Shown here in pieces: positions 1-10,693 of a stretch of 50,958 bases of DNA. Under the pieces are notes generated by a model. The model did no database searches. It had not been told where the DNA came from and saw only the letters and a list, made by a program, of their open reading frames with translations. Numbering within the stretch: position 1 is the first letter of the stretch; each line of letters starts with the position of its first letter. Position numbers and translations under genes: made by a program. The stretch covers positions 1 through 50,958 of the forward strand of contig NZ_LZMC01000064.1 in NCBI RefSeq assembly GCF_001668615.1, given 5' to 3'. Origin of the DNA: Mycobacterium sp. 1274761.0. GTDB taxonomy: Bacteria > Actinomycetota > Actinomycetes > Mycobacteriales > Mycobacteriaceae.

Positions 1-48
1 CGCGGCGTGTCGTATGCAGACACGCACGCTCGCGCCAAAGGAGGGGGG

Positions 49-741
49 TTACCGAGCGGGTTTGGTGGCGGCGTGCAGCGCGACGATGCCGCCGGTGAGG
101 TTGCGCCAGCGGACCGTCGACCAACCGGCGTCGGCGATCTGCCGCGCGAGCGTCGGCTGATCGGGCCACGCCCGAATCGATTCGGCCAGATAGACATACG
201 CGTCCGGGTTCGACGACACCGTCCGCGCGACCCGCGGCAGCGCCTGCATCAGATACTCCTTGTAAACGGTGGCGAACAGCCGATTGGTCGGCGTGGAGAA
301 CTCGCACACCACCAGCCGTCCGCCCGGTCGCGTCACCCGGGCCATCTCGCGCAGCCCCGCTGCGTGATCAACCACGTTGCGCAGCCCGAAGCTGATCGTC
401 ACCGCGTCGAACACCTCGTCGTCGAACGGCAACCGCGTCGCGTCGCCGGCCACCTTGGGCACCTGCCTGCCCTCCCCCGCGGCGAGCATTCCGACCGAGA
501 AGTCGGCCGCTACACACCACGCGCCAGACCGCGCGAGCTCAACTGTCGACACCGCGGTGCCCGCCGCGAGATCGAGCACCTTGTCACCCGCTCCGATGCG
601 CAGCGCCGAACGTGTTGCGCGCCGCCAGAACCGGTCCTGCCCGAGCGACAGCACGGTGTTGGTCAAGTCGTAGCGCCGTGCGACCGCGTCGAACATCGAC
701 GCCACCTCGTGCGGGTCCTTGTCCAACGACGCCCTGTTCAC
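49..741 (-). CDS. menG: Demethylmenaquinone methyltransferase MenG/UbiE
   Basis: It transfers a methyl group from S-adenosylmethionine to demethylmenaquinone, the last step of menaquinone synthesis, at the cytoplasmic face of the membrane. The 230-residue protein has the UbiE signature [11 protein letters not shown] (residues 24-34), SAM motif [12 protein letters not shown] (about 55-65) and the C-terminal [11 protein letters not shown] block. The GTG at 741 is chosen because the protein then begins [10 protein letters not shown], matching the start of M. tuberculosis Rv0558 as remembered. An ATG at 801 would add 20 residues of low-complexity sequence and reach into the divergent promoter. 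It is divergent from the SDR gene at 812. Identification is firm; the start is less so. Confidence 0.95.
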   Translation of the reverse strand: MNRASLDKDPHEVASMFDAVARRYDLTNTVLSLGQDRFWRRATRSALRIGAGDKVLDLAAGTAVSTVELARSGAWCVAADFSVGMLAAGEGRQVPKVAGDATRLPFDDEVFDAVTISFGLRNVVDHAAGLREMARVTRPGGRLVVCEFSTPTNRLFATVYKEYLMQALPRVARTVSSNPDAYVYLAESIRAWPDQPTLARQIADAGWSTVRWRNLTGGIVALHAATKPAR

Positions 742-811
742 CTCCGCGACGCTACCTGTGGTCTTCCGTACAGCGGGAATGGCAGCCGCGTGGTTGGGCA
801 TTTAAAGGGTC

Positions 812-1636
812 ATGGCAGACAAAGTTTGGTTCATCACCGGGACATCACGTGGCTTCGGCCGGGAGTGGGCGATTGCAGCCTTAGAGCGCGGCGACAAGGT
901 CGCCGCGACCGCTCGCGACACCAAGACGCTGGCCGACCTGGTCGAGAAATACGGCGACGCGCTGCTGCCGATCCGGCTGGACGTCACCGACCGCGAGGCG
1001 GACTTCGCCGCGGTCAAGCAGGCACACGACCACTTCGGCAGGCTCGACATCGTGGTCAACAACGCCGGCTACGGCCACTTCGGCTTCATCGAGGAGCTGA
1101 CCGAGCAGGAGGCCCGCGACCAGCTCGAGACCAACGTCTTCGGCGCACTGTGGGTCACTCAGGCCGCCCTGCCGTTTCTGCGGGCCCAACGCAGCGGGCA
1201 CATCATCCAGGTGTCGTCGATCGGCGGCATCGTCGCGTTCCAGAACGTCGGCATCTACCATGCCTCCAAGTGGGCGCTCGAAGGTTTCTCGCAGGCGCTG
1301 GCCCAAGAGGTCGCGCCGTTCAACATCCACGTCACGCTGATCGAGCCGGGCGGGTTCGATACCGACTGGGCCGGCCCGTCATCCAAGCGCTCGGCCCCGC
1401 TGCCCGACTACAAAGAGGTGCACGAGGAAGCCGAACGCATCAGGGCCACCCGCACCGCCAACCCCGGCGACCCGAAGGCATCGGCGGCGGCCATCCTGAA
1501 GGTGGTGGACGCGCCGGAGCCGCCGCTGCGGGTGTTCTTCGGGGAGTTACCGCTGTCGCTGGCCAAGGCCGATTACGAGAGCCGCATCAAGACGTGGGAG
1601 GAATGGCAGCCGGTTTCGGTGCTCGCTCAAGGCTGA
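812..1636 (+). CDS. SDR family oxidoreductase
   Basis: This is a classical short-chain dehydrogenase/reductase of 274 residues. The cofactor motif TGTSRGFG is at 9-16, NNAG at 83-86, the catalytic serine at about 135-136 and YHASK (Tyr149, Lys153) follows, so the active site is complete. The cofactor loop ends in TARDTK, which suggests NADP(H) preference, but this is inference. GGGTC precedes the ATG. It is divergent from menG with only about 70 bases between the starts. The substrate cannot be told from sequence; it is not part of the known menaquinone pathway. Confidence 0.9.
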   Translation: MADKVWFITGTSRGFGREWAIAALERGDKVAATARDTKTLADLVEKYGDALLPIRLDVTDREADFAAVKQAHDHFGRLDIVVNNAGYGHFGFIEELTEQEARDQLETNVFGALWVTQAALPFLRAQRSGHIIQVSSIGGIVAFQNVGIYHASKWALEGFSQALAQEVAPFNIHVTLIEPGGFDTDWAGPSSKRSAPLPDYKEVHEEAERIRATRTANPGDPKASAAAILKVVDAPEPPLRVFFGELPLSLAKADYESRIKTWEEWQPVSVLAQG

Positions 1637-1729
1637 TCTAACGCTGCCCGACCGGATATGGCGAACGCGGATGATTTCAACCGCTCGTTAACGGGAATAG
1701 AGCGTCGTGCGAAAAAACAGTGGGCGTGA

Positions 1730-2788
<1,059 letters not shown>

Positions 2789-2792
2789 GGTT

Positions 2793-3920
2793 CTACGCGG
2801 CCTTGGCGCCGCGGGTGCCCAGCACCGCTTCGTAGTGGCCGATGAGCTCATCGCAGATCGCCGGCCACGTGCGGCCCAGCACGCTGCGGCGGGCCGCCAC
2901 CGAGTAGCGATGCCGTTCGGCGAGCAGGTGATCGACCGACGTCGGCAGCCGGTTTTCGAACTCGCGCACCGGTAGGAGCAGACCGGTGTGCATGGGCGCC
3001 ACCAGATCTCGCGGTCCGCCGGCGTCCGGTGCGATGACCGGTAGGCCCGACGCCATCGCCTCCTGCACGGCCTGACAGAAGGTCTCATGCTCACCGGGAT
3101 GGACGAAGATGTCCATGCTGGCGTAGGCGGCGGCAAGATCTTGATCGTACAGCGCTCCGGTGAAAACCGCTGAGGGCAGCATGGATTCGAGCTTTGCACG
3201 GTCCACGCCGTCGCCGACGATCACCAGTTGAAGATCGTCGCGGCGGTCCAGCACCGCGAGGCGCTCGACATGCTTCTCGGGTGCCAGCCGACCGACGAAG
3301 CCGACGATCGGCTTGCCGGCGGGTGACCAGCGGCGGCGCAACCGCTCATCACGGGCCGACGGCGCGTAGCCGGCGATGTCGACACCGCGCGCCCATTTGT
3401 GGACACGGGGAATGCGGTGCACAACAAGGTTTTCCATTGCTGAGGTGGACGGCGCCAGCGTCCGGTCGACGCGGCTGTGCACCATCCGGGTCCACGCCCA
3501 CGCAGCGCGCGCGGCGAAGCCGATGCCGTAGCTCTCGGCGAACCCGGCAACGTCGGTCTGGAATATCGCCACCGTCGGGACACCGAGACGGCGGGCGGCA
3601 TGCATCCCACCCCAGCCGAGCAACGCCGGAGACGCGAGGTGGACAACGTCGGGATCGAATCCCCGCAGCACCTTGACGATTCGTGGCCGCGGTACACCCA
3701 ACGGCAGCGAGGTGATCTTCGGAAACATCCGCGACGGCACCCGGTGGATGCGCACACCGTCGTGGACCCGATCGGCCGGAGCCTCGCCGCGCGGCGTGTC
3801 CGGGGCGATGACGAGGACTTCATGGCCATGGTGGCGGAGGTGCTCCATCACCCGAAGCACCGAGTTGGTGACACCGTTGACGTTCGGGAGGAAGGACTCT
3901 GCGACGATCGCAACGCGCAC
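2793..3920 (-). CDS. mgtA: GT4 mannosyltransferase, MgtA/PimB-like
   Basis: A 375-residue GT-B glycosyltransferase of family GT4, the homologue of M. tuberculosis Rv0557 (first called PimB, later MgtA), which uses GDP-mannose to mannosylate a lipid acceptor in lipomannan-type glycolipid synthesis. The N-terminal domain starts [20 protein letters not shown] with the usual glycine-containing loop. The C-terminal donor site has [15 protein letters not shown] and the E-x7-E block [14 protein letters not shown] followed by DAGGPRDLV. Start is the GTG at 3920; the open frame continues upstream but reads as arginine-rich noise opposite other genes. It is collinear with menG upstream as in M. tuberculosis. 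Confidence 0.9.
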   Translation of the reverse strand: MRVAIVAESFLPNVNGVTNSVLRVMEHLRHHGHEVLVIAPDTPRGEAPADRVHDGVRIHRVPSRMFPKITSLPLGVPRPRIVKVLRGFDPDVVHLASPALLGWGGMHAARRLGVPTVAIFQTDVAGFAESYGIGFAARAAWAWTRMVHSRVDRTLAPSTSAMENLVVHRIPRVHKWARGVDIAGYAPSARDERLRRRWSPAGKPIVGFVGRLAPEKHVERLAVLDRRDDLQLVIVGDGVDRAKLESMLPSAVFTGALYDQDLAAAYASMDIFVHPGEHETFCQAVQEAMASGLPVIAPDAGGPRDLVAPMHTGLLLPVREFENRLPTSVDHLLAERHRYSVAARRSVLGRTWPAICDELIGHYEAVLGTRGAKAA

Positions 3921-4052
3921 ACCACGATGGTGGCACTGGCGACTGTCGACGAGGTTGCCTCCGGGGATACGACACGCAAACTCTCGTGCCGAAAGCCAAG
4001 TCCACCGTCGTCGCCGGACGGGTATTCTGCGCACAACGGAAGGGCGGTTGAC

Positions 4053-4760
4053 ATGCGAATTCCCCGCGCAGCGGTGGCGTTGACGGCGGCCCTGGTTCTG
4101 AGCGTTGCCGGTTGCACGAACCAGATCACCGGCACCGCGACACAGGATCCGACACAGCCGCCGCTTGCGCTCAGCGATGACGGATACGGCATCGTCGCGG
4201 GCTACCCCGACGCGCCGGTGCAGATCGAGTTGTTTACCGAACCGCAGTGCGACCACTGTGAGGAGCTGCAGGCCGCTTACGGCGCGGAGATCGAACGCTC
4301 GATAAACCTCGGTGAGCTCGCAGTGACCTACCGGCCGCTGACGTTTCTGGACACTCCGAACACCGACGAGCATTCGGCGCGGGTGGCCAATGCGTTGTTC
4401 CTCGCCGTCGGGGCGCCCGAGGAGACCGACGAAGCGAACATGGCGTCCGGCCCGGAGTTTCAGCGTTTCGTCGAAGACCTGTGGGCCCACCAACAGCCCG
4501 GCGGCCCGGGGCCCAGCGACGCGCAGATGGCCGAAATGGCCGAGGACGCCGGGATGCCCGCCGACGTCGCGGACAGGATCGCCAGCGGCGACAAAGCCCA
4601 AAACGTCAGCATCGGCGAGATGGCCGCCTACAACTACGGCGCATTGATCGGTATCGACCCGATAACTACCGGCACACCAACGGTTTACGATCTCAGCACC
4701 CAGGAGAAGGTGAACCTTCAGGACAAAGACTGGCTGGACAAACTGTTGGACTCGGCCTGA
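4053..4760 (+). CDS. Thioredoxin-like (DsbA-type) lipoprotein
   Basis: A 235-residue exported lipoprotein. The first 20 residues form a lipoprotein signal with lipobox SVAGC (Cys21). A CDHC redox motif is at 66-69 after FTEPQ, and a cis-proline-type GTPTVYD loop lies near the C-terminus, the two marks of the DsbA/thioredoxin fold. It probably forms or rearranges disulfides in exported proteins at the outer face of the membrane. The ATG at 4053 is chosen because AAGGG lies about 9 bases upstream and the lipobox sits at the right distance. It is convergent with the DUF3592 gene, whose 3' end it overlaps by 43 bases. It is not in the syntenic M. tuberculosis segment as remembered. Confidence 0.88.
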   Translation: MRIPRAAVALTAALVLSVAGCTNQITGTATQDPTQPPLALSDDGYGIVAGYPDAPVQIELFTEPQCDHCEELQAAYGAEIERSINLGELAVTYRPLTFLDTPNTDEHSARVANALFLAVGAPEETDEANMASGPEFQRFVEDLWAHQQPGGPGPSDAQMAEMAEDAGMPADVADRIASGDKAQNVSIGEMAAYNYGALIGIDPITTGTPTVYDLSTQEKVNLQDKDWLDKLLDSA

Positions 4761-5248
4761 CGGGTCAGCCTGCGTTCGAAGAACATCAGCCCCGTCAACG
4801 CCGCGGCCGCGACGAGCCAGCCGACCACCGCGATGGATCCGGCGGGAATGATCGCCAGCGCCGCGTTGCGGTCCTGCACCCGCACGAGGTCGGGGTTGTT
4901 CTTGTCGTATTCGACGTAAATCCGCATGCCCGTGTCCAATTCGGATGGATAGAGCACACCGAGTTCGGGCCGATAGGTGACGCGGTCGGGCGTGACGAAC
5001 TCGATGGTCGAGCGCCGCGGGCCGGCGCTGAGCACCTCGGCGGCGGCAACACCCATGTGGGCTTCGATCTGGCGGTCGTTGCGCCACGCGCCGAGCACCA
5101 GCAGCATTGACTGCACCGTCACCAGACACGCGGCGAGCACAACGCCGATGCGCATCCGCCGGAAGATCCGCGCGGCGCGGGTCTCGCCGGGTTCGCCGTA
5201 GAGGTGCGGAATTATGGTGCGCACCAACCGTTTGACCCGTTCGATCAC
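4718..5248 (-). CDS. DUF3592 membrane protein (Rv0556-like)
   Basis: A 176-residue membrane protein with two helices at about 34-55 and 131-156, enclosing a roughly 70-residue beta-rich extracytoplasmic segment of DUF3592 type ([31 protein letters not shown]). The function is unknown. The start is GTG at 5246-5248, overlapping the menD stop by four bases (GTGA), so it is translationally coupled to menD. M. tuberculosis Rv0556 has the same place between menD and mgtA. Confidence 0.88.
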   Translation of the reverse strand: MIERVKRLVRTIIPHLYGEPGETRAARIFRRMRIGVVLAACLVTVQSMLLVLGAWRNDRQIEAHMGVAAAEVLSAGPRRSTIEFVTPDRVTYRPELGVLYPSELDTGMRIYVEYDKNNPDLVRVQDRNAALAIIPAGSIAVVGWLVAAAALTGLMFFERRLTRQAESNSLSSQSLS

Positions 5249-6912
5249 AGCGCGGCCTTGATCGACGCATGCAGCGCCCGCAACGACGACCGGTCGGCCT
5301 TCACCTCCAGCACCCGCATGCCGTCGAACGGCTCACTCAACGCGTCCGCCAGATCGTCGATCTCCATCTGCCTGCTGTCGACGTGGTAGGCGCGGCACAG
5401 GGCACCGACGTCGACGTCGTGCGGGGTGCCGAAGATGCGCGACGACACGTCGGAGAACCGGGGGTCGCCCTGCTCGAGAAGTTCGAAGATGCCGCCGCCG
5501 TTGTCGTTGGACACCACGATCGTCAGCTGCCGCGGCGTCGGCTCGGTCGGCCCGATCAACAGGCCCGAGCTGTCGTGCACGAAGGTCAGGTCGCCAATGA
5601 GCGCGATGGTCCTGCTCAGCCCACGCCCGCCACCCGCCCCCTGGTGGGCCAGCGCCGCCCCGATCGCGGTCGACACCGTCCCGTCGATGCCGGCCACGCC
5701 GCGGTTGGACCGGACCTTGATGCCATGCGGGTTGAGGCCTACCAGCGCCGCGTCGCGGACCGGATTCGAAGCGCCGAGCACCAACTGGTCGCCCTCGCGC
5801 AACGAGTCGGCGACCGCGGCGGCGACGTGCAACCCGGTCGTCAGCGGGTGCGCCTTGAGCTGGCTGCGCACCGCCTCGTTGGCCTGCCTGTTGAGCGCCG
5901 CACAGCGGCGCAGCCACGCCGGATTCGGCGCGCCGGCGGTGACCGCACGGGTGCCGGTGGCCTGCGAGTTTCCGGACACATCTGGCCAGCGCGGGCCGGT
6001 GGTCAGCGCGTACACGGGCACCGATGGGTCGGCCAGCAGCGCCGACACCGGTCGGTGCAGTGTCGGGCGGCCCAGCATGATGACCTGCTGGGGGCGCAGC
6101 AGCGGCAGGGCCAACGGGTGCAGCGGGTTCTCGGCGGGAGGGGCGGTGGGCTCGGCAACGGTGGGCAGCGCCGCAAGATTCGGGTGCGCGCCCGCGCCGT
6201 GCCCGGCAATGACGAGAGTGTCCGGCGTCAGGTCGATGTCGACGGGCTGGTCGAACGTCACCGGCGGGGTATAGGTCCACGGCTTGCCGCCGGGCCGCCC
6301 CGGCGGTGCGTAGACGGCCGACGGGTCGTTGTCGCGGTCGGGCACCAGCGGTTCGCGCAGCGGGATGTCGAACTGCACCGGGCCGGCGTTCGCGGTGCGG
6401 GAACCGGTGGCCGCCACCAACACTCGACACGTCGCCGACCGCCACTGCGCGTTGAACGTGTCGAGTTCACCCGGCGCGGCACCCTTCAACTCGGGCGCGA
6501 GTCCTAGGCTGATGTTGGCCCGCATCTGCGTGCCGAAGTAGCCCAGCTGCTCCATCGTCTGGTTCGCACCGGTGCCCAGCAGCTCATAGGGCCGGTTGGC
6601 CGACAGCACGATCAGCGGCACACGCGCGTAGTTGGCCTCCACCACCGCAGGTCCGAGGTTGGCCACGGCGGTGCCGGACGTCATCGCCACGCATACCGGC
6701 GCACCCTCGGCCACGGCGAGCCCGATCGCCAGGAAGCCGGCGGTGCGTTCGTCGATGCGGACGTGAAGCCGGAGCCGGCCGGCACGGTCGGCATCGTGCA
6801 GCGCGAACGCCAAGGGCGCGTTGCGGGACCCGGGGCAGAGCACGACATCGCGGACGCCGCCGCGAATCAGTTCGTCGACGACGACACGGGCCTGTGTCGT
6901 CGAGGGGTTCAC
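5245..6912 (-). CDS. menD: SEPHCHC synthase MenD
   Basis: A thiamine diphosphate enzyme that joins 2-oxoglutarate and isochorismate to form SEPHCHC, the first committed step of menaquinone synthesis. The 555-residue length is normal. The N-terminal domain has [15 protein letters not shown] and the catalytic-glutamate-type segment [14 protein letters not shown]. The C-terminal ThDP/Mg motif runs from IGDLTFVHD to [10 protein letters not shown]. The protein starts at ATG 6912. It lies 9 bases downstream of the bpoC-like gene and is followed by the coupled DUF3592 gene, so bpoC-menD-DUF3592 is probably one transcript. Confidence 0.97.
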   Translation of the reverse strand: MNPSTTQARVVVDELIRGGVRDVVLCPGSRNAPLAFALHDADRAGRLRLHVRIDERTAGFLAIGLAVAEGAPVCVAMTSGTAVANLGPAVVEANYARVPLIVLSANRPYELLGTGANQTMEQLGYFGTQMRANISLGLAPELKGAAPGELDTFNAQWRSATCRVLVAATGSRTANAGPVQFDIPLREPLVPDRDNDPSAVYAPPGRPGGKPWTYTPPVTFDQPVDIDLTPDTLVIAGHGAGAHPNLAALPTVAEPTAPPAENPLHPLALPLLRPQQVIMLGRPTLHRPVSALLADPSVPVYALTTGPRWPDVSGNSQATGTRAVTAGAPNPAWLRRCAALNRQANEAVRSQLKAHPLTTGLHVAAAVADSLREGDQLVLGASNPVRDAALVGLNPHGIKVRSNRGVAGIDGTVSTAIGAALAHQGAGGGRGLSRTIALIGDLTFVHDSSGLLIGPTEPTPRQLTIVVSNDNGGGIFELLEQGDPRFSDVSSRIFGTPHDVDVGALCRAYHVDSRQMEIDDLADALSEPFDGMRVLEVKADRSSLRALHASIKAAL

Positions 6913-6921
6913 ACTTACAGC

Positions 6922-7698
6922 CTATTCGGCGAAGAAATTGAGCGCCGCGGCGTTGACTTGCTTGGGCTTCTCCAGGAAGCCGAGGTGGCCGGCATCACGG
7001 ATCTCCAGGTAGCGGCCATTGGGTATGGCGTCGGCAACCTCACGTCCGAGATGGGCCGGCAACGCGAGGTCGTCGCTGAACCCGATGACAAGCACCGGGG
7101 CGGCGATACTCCGATAGGCCGGCAGCCGGTTCTCGCGCGGGGCGACCTCGTGCTGCGCCCGCATGCCGGGCGTCGACTTCGACGGCCACATCGTGAACAT
7201 GTCGATCCAGTCGCGCACCGCTTTGTCGTCATTGAGCGTCTTCGGCGAGAAGCTCTCCACCAGCCGCAGCTTGGCGTCGTAGGAAGCAGGCAGCTCGATA
7301 CCGGAGTCGGCGAGCTCGCGTTCGGCGGTGCGGAAGAATTCGCGGGTGCGGTCGTGGCGGCCCCTGGTGGCCATCAGCACCGCCGAGCGGACCAATTCCG
7401 GACGTGCCAGCATCAACTCCTGGGCGATGAACGAGCCCATCGACACCGACACGATGCGGGCGGGCGCGGCGTCGAGCTTCTCGATCAACGCGGCGGTGTC
7501 GGCGACCATCTGCTCGATGCCGAAATCGGAGGCTTGCTCGGTGGCGCCGATCCCCCGGTTGTCGAACGTGATGGTGCGATAGCCCGCCCGCTGGAACTCG
7601 GGCACCTGGTGAAGGTGCCAGGTGCGCCCAGCGCCGCCTCGGCCGGCGATGAACAGCACCGGTTCGCCGGAGCCGTGGTCCTCGAAAGCCAGATTCAC
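6922..7698 (-). CDS. bpoC: Alpha/beta hydrolase BpoC
   Basis: A 258-residue alpha/beta hydrolase very close to M. tuberculosis Rv0554 (annotated there as a bromoperoxidase-like protein). The nucleophile elbow is SVSMGS (Ser86), the acid lies in GFSDDLALP, and the histidine is in DAGHLGF near the C-terminus. The position beside menD is that of MenH (SHCHC synthase) in other bacteria, and a MenH-like role is a reasonable inference, but the sequence alone does not separate it from a general esterase. The ATG at 7698 begins MNLAFEDHGSGEP. Confidence 0.9.
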   Translation of the reverse strand: MNLAFEDHGSGEPVLFIAGRGGAGRTWHLHQVPEFQRAGYRTITFDNRGIGATEQASDFGIEQMVADTAALIEKLDAAPARIVSVSMGSFIAQELMLARPELVRSAVLMATRGRHDRTREFFRTAERELADSGIELPASYDAKLRLVESFSPKTLNDDKAVRDWIDMFTMWPSKSTPGMRAQHEVAPRENRLPAYRSIAAPVLVIGFSDDLALPAHLGREVADAIPNGRYLEIRDAGHLGFLEKPKQVNAAALNFFAE

Positions 7699-7754
7699 GC
7701 AGCCGAGGCTACGCGAGTGGCTTCGGCGTGCTCAGTTGCGCGCGGCGCAGCCAG

Positions 7755-8507
7755 TCACGCCGAAACCGCATCGCGGGCGCGGCCCTTGCGACGCCTGCCC
7801 CGCACGCGGTCGATCGCATGGTCCCACAGCAGGCCCGTCGCGGCCTTGAGCTGCTTGGGCTTGACCAGGTCCTTCGACATGAACGCCGTCGCCGTCGCCT
7901 TGGTGGCCGCCGACGCCTTCGACATGTGACCGGAGTCGAAAGGCGGCTGCGGGTCGTACTCCATCGACAGCTGGATCGCCTTGGCGCGGCCCTCGCCGCT
8001 GATCTGACCGACGAGCCACAGCCCGAGGTCGATGCCCGCCGACACGCCGGCGGCGGTCACGATCTTGTGCGTGTCGTCGGCGACGACGATGCGCTGGTCC
8101 CCGACGGGTGTGACGCCCAGGGCCTTCAACGCTGTCAGCGCCGCCCAGTGCGACGTGGCACGCTTGCCTTCGAGCAGGCCGGCCGCGGCGAGCAGCAACG
8201 AACCCGAGCACACCGACGTCGTCCACGTAGCGGTTTGATGCGTGCGGCGCAGCCATTCGAGCACCTTCTCGTCGCGGGCATGTTCCAGCGACGTCATGCC
8301 GCCCGGAATGAGAATGATGTCGGGAGACGGTGTTTCGTCGAACGAATGGGTGGCGCCGACGAGCAACACACCCGAGTCGGCGGTGATCGGGCCCGGCTGG
8401 TGCCAGACGAAGCGCACCTCGGCGTCGGGCAGCCATCGCAGGCATTCATACGGGCCGATGAAATCCAGTGCGGTGAAGCCGGGGTACAGCACGATCGCGA
8501 TCTGCAT
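7755..8507 (-). CDS. DJ-1/PfpI protein, isonitrile hydratase-like
   Basis: A 250-residue protein of the DJ-1/PfpI superfamily that resembles Pseudomonas isonitrile hydratase (InhA), which hydrates isonitriles to N-formyl amines. Family residues are present: Asp15 in ALDFIGPYE, Cys100 in TSVCSGS at the nucleophile elbow, ATSHW after it, and the C-terminal block AAGVSAGID then QLSMEYDPQPPFDSG. Residue 101 is Ser where the known enzyme has Thr. The last 60 residues are a basic extension. The ATG at 8507 is chosen because GAGGAGGA sits ideally upstream. It lies 10 bases after the GlxA-like regulator and is surely co-transcribed. Other DJ-1 activities remain possible. Confidence 0.85.
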   Translation of the reverse strand: MQIAIVLYPGFTALDFIGPYECLRWLPDAEVRFVWHQPGPITADSGVLLVGATHSFDETPSPDIILIPGGMTSLEHARDEKVLEWLRRTHQTATWTTSVCSGSLLLAAAGLLEGKRATSHWAALTALKALGVTPVGDQRIVVADDTHKIVTAAGVSAGIDLGLWLVGQISGEGRAKAIQLSMEYDPQPPFDSGHMSKASAATKATATAFMSKDLVKPKQLKAATGLLWDHAIDRVRGRRRKGRARDAVSA

Positions 8508-8517
8508 GATTCCTCCT

Positions 8518-9486
8518 CTAGGCGAACGTCTTGCGGTAATGGTCGGGTGAAACACCCAGTCGTCGGATGAAATTGCGGCGCATGGTTTCTGCGGTGCCGA
8601 AACCGCACCGCGCGGCGATGGCGCTGACGGTGTCGTCGGTCTCCTCGAGTTGTCTGCGGGCGGCCTCGGTGCGGATGCGGTCGACGTAGGCCCCCGGTGC
8701 TTCGCCGACCTCGTCAGTGAAGACCCTGGTGAAGTGTCGCGGGCTCATCGCGGCGCGGCGGGCCAGATCCGAGATAGTGTGCGCGGCACCGGGTTCGGCC
8801 TCGATAACTTCCTGCACGGCCCGGATCGTCGGACGGTTCGCCCTCGGCATCCACACCGGTGCGGCGAACTGGCTCTGCCCGCCGGGCCGCCGCAGGTACA
8901 GCACCAAGTAGCGGGCGATTGTCTGCGCGATGTCGGTGCCGTGATCCTCCTCGACGAGCGACAGCGCCAGGTCGATGCCGGCCGTGACACCGGCCGCCGT
9001 CCATACCGTCGGCGAGCTACGCACGAAAATAGGATCGGGATCGACTGCAACAGTTGGGAATTCGCGAGCGAGATCATCGGCGAACGCCCAATGGGTGGTC
9101 GCCCGGCAGCCGTCCAGCAGGCCCGCCTCCGCGGCCAGGAAGGCGCCGGTGCAGACGCTGACGACGCGGCGCGCGCTGCCTGCGACGGCCTTGACCCAGT
9201 CGACGATGTCGGGGTTCTTGCGGACCTCATCGAGTCCCCACCCGCCGGGCAGCACCACGGTGTCGATGCCGTCGTGCGGGTCGGGAAGCGGGCGGGCAAC
9301 CAGCACCAGTCCTGTTCCGGTGGTGACCGGCTCTCCCCCGGCCGACGCGATCGTCACGTCGTACCCGTCGTCCGATCGGCCCTTGGCGGCCAGGCTCAGC
9401 GTCGCGCTGGTGAAGACATCGAACGGCCCCACCATGTCGAGCGCCTGAACCCCGGGATAGCCCAGGATCACCACGGACCGCGTCAT
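8518..9486 (-). CDS. GlxA-family transcriptional regulator (DJ-1 + AraC)
   Basis: A 322-residue regulator with an N-terminal DJ-1/PfpI ligand-sensing domain (LGYPGVQALDMVGPFDVF, then SVCTGAFLAAEAGLL) and a C-terminal AraC-type double helix-turn-helix (ISDLARRAAMSPRHFTRVF and VSAIAARCGFGTAETMRRNF). The DJ-1 half is homologous to the enzyme encoded just downstream, which fits a regulator that senses the enzyme's substrate. The ATG at 9486 begins MTRSVVILGYPG; an upstream GTG-type extension has no family similarity. It is divergent from the small membrane gene at 9610. Confidence 0.88.
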   Translation of the reverse strand: MTRSVVILGYPGVQALDMVGPFDVFTSATLSLAAKGRSDDGYDVTIASAGGEPVTTGTGLVLVARPLPDPHDGIDTVVLPGGWGLDEVRKNPDIVDWVKAVAGSARRVVSVCTGAFLAAEAGLLDGCRATTHWAFADDLAREFPTVAVDPDPIFVRSSPTVWTAAGVTAGIDLALSLVEEDHGTDIAQTIARYLVLYLRRPGGQSQFAAPVWMPRANRPTIRAVQEVIEAEPGAAHTISDLARRAAMSPRHFTRVFTDEVGEAPGAYVDRIRTEAARRQLEETDDTVSAIAARCGFGTAETMRRNFIRRLGVSPDHYRKTFA

Positions 9487-9609
9487 GCACCATAGTGTTC
9501 GCCACCGGGCGCAATGTCGTCTACGCCATGTATCCCACAAATCAGGACATCCGCGTCAGATGCCATCGAACAGCCTGAACATCGCGGAACGGTCATTAAC
9601 ATAGCTGAT

Positions 9610-9834
9610 GTGCCCGCCACGTTACGCAAGTTCTTCGAATTCGAGATGACGATCGCCGAATGGATCGGAACGGCCATCCTCGCCGGTATCCCCTACCTGA
9701 TCATCGGCGCCATATGGTCATTTACCCACACCGATCATCTGGCCGACATGAGCGGTGCCGACCGCGTCGTGTCACTGCTCGGCTCAATCGTGAGCTGGCC
9801 CGTGCTCCTGTTTTCTGATGTGTGCATGGCATGA
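9610..9834 (+). CDS. Small two-helix membrane protein, copy 1
   Basis: A 74-residue hydrophobic protein, two predicted membrane helices. It shares the patterns IPYLxIGxxW and WPxLLFxxxC with the protein encoded at 10694, so the two are paralogues on either side of the DUF2236 gene. The GTG at 9610 is chosen because similarity to copy 2 begins there; the longer frame back to 9514 reads as non-conserved sequence. Its stop overlaps the start of the DUF2236 gene (ATGA). The function is unknown; a membrane anchor or partner for the oxygenase-like protein is an inference from coupling. Confidence 0.7.
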   Translation: MPATLRKFFEFEMTIAEWIGTAILAGIPYLIIGAIWSFTHTDHLADMSGADRVVSLLGSIVSWPVLLFSDVCMA

Positions 9835-10691
9835 CCGGTAACCGCATCTCGATCACCAGACGGACCGCCCGCTGGGACCCCGACGCCGAGGTCTCGGTGA
9901 AGGACGCCATGGACTTCTGGTCGTTCGCCGGCGCCGCGGCCAACGTGGTGATGCAGCTGGCCCGCCCTGGCGTCGGCTACGGCGTCGTGGAGAGCAAGGT
10001 TGATTCCGGCAGCATCCTCAAGCACCCGTGGAAGCGGCTGCGGACCACGTCGCAGTATCTCGCGGTCGCGGTGTTCGGCAACGAGAGCGACCGAGCGGCC
10101 TTCCGCGCTGCAGTCGACGGCGCGCACAGGCAGGTGGTCTCCACGCCCGCGAGCCCCGTGCGTTACAACGCGTTCGACCGCGATCTCCAGATGTGGGTGG
10201 CGGCCTGCCTTTTCGTGGGTCTCGAGGACACGTATATGTTGCTGCGCGGCGAGATGACGCCGCAGCAAGCCGAGCAGTTGTACCGGTCGGCGTGGCCGTT
10301 GGGCACGACGTTGCAGGTGACCGAGGACCAGTGGCCGGCGACCCGCGCTGAGTTCGACGCCTACTGGGATGATGCGTGCAAGCAGGTCACCATCGACGAG
10401 CCGGTGCGCGCCTACCTGATGGAGTTGGTCAACCTTCGGATGATCAGTCCCCTTCTCGGACTACCGTTTCGGCCACTGTTGAAGTTCCTCACCGTCGGTT
10501 TCCTCGCTCCGGTGTTTCGTGACGCGCTCGGTGTGCGGTGGGGCGCAGGCAGGCAGCGGCTTTTCGAATGGTTGTTCCTGCTGGTGGCTTTCGTCAACCG
10601 ATTCCTGCCGGTGTTCATCCGCCAGGGCGGCAGCTTTCTTGTCCTCGCCGACGTGCGCAGGCGGGCCCGCACGCACAGCAGCTTGGTGTAA
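9831..10691 (+). CDS. DUF2236 / MpaB-type oxygenase-like protein
   Basis: A 286-residue protein of the DUF2236 family, which includes latex-clearing protein and fungal MpaB. The conserved segments are LKHPWKRLRTTSQYL, with the Arg and Thr of the family, and NAFDRDLQMWVAACLF. Many members have WVHA with a haem-ligating histidine at the last block; here it reads WVAA, so haem binding at that position is doubtful or uses another residue. The C-terminus has hydrophobic stretches (FEWLFLLVAFVNRF). The ATG at 9831 overlaps the preceding stop, so an ATG three codons earlier is less likely. The substrate is unknown. Confidence 0.82.
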   Translation: MTGNRISITRRTARWDPDAEVSVKDAMDFWSFAGAAANVVMQLARPGVGYGVVESKVDSGSILKHPWKRLRTTSQYLAVAVFGNESDRAAFRAAVDGAHRQVVSTPASPVRYNAFDRDLQMWVAACLFVGLEDTYMLLRGEMTPQQAEQLYRSAWPLGTTLQVTEDQWPATRAEFDAYWDDACKQVTIDEPVRAYLMELVNLRMISPLLGLPFRPLLKFLTVGFLAPVFRDALGVRWGAGRQRLFEWLFLLVAFVNRFLPVFIRQGGSFLVLADVRRRARTHSSLV

Positions 10692-10693
10692 CG

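Noticed and set aside
7..1641. 544-codon plus-strand frame across menG and the SDR gene
   Set aside because: Its product is arginine/glycine noise and the two real genes in other frames have complete motifs.
3921..5270. Open frame continuing the MgtA-like reading frame far upstream on the minus strand
   Set aside because: It is arginine-rich without motifs and lies opposite the lipoprotein and DUF3592 genes, so it is an antisense artefact of high GC.
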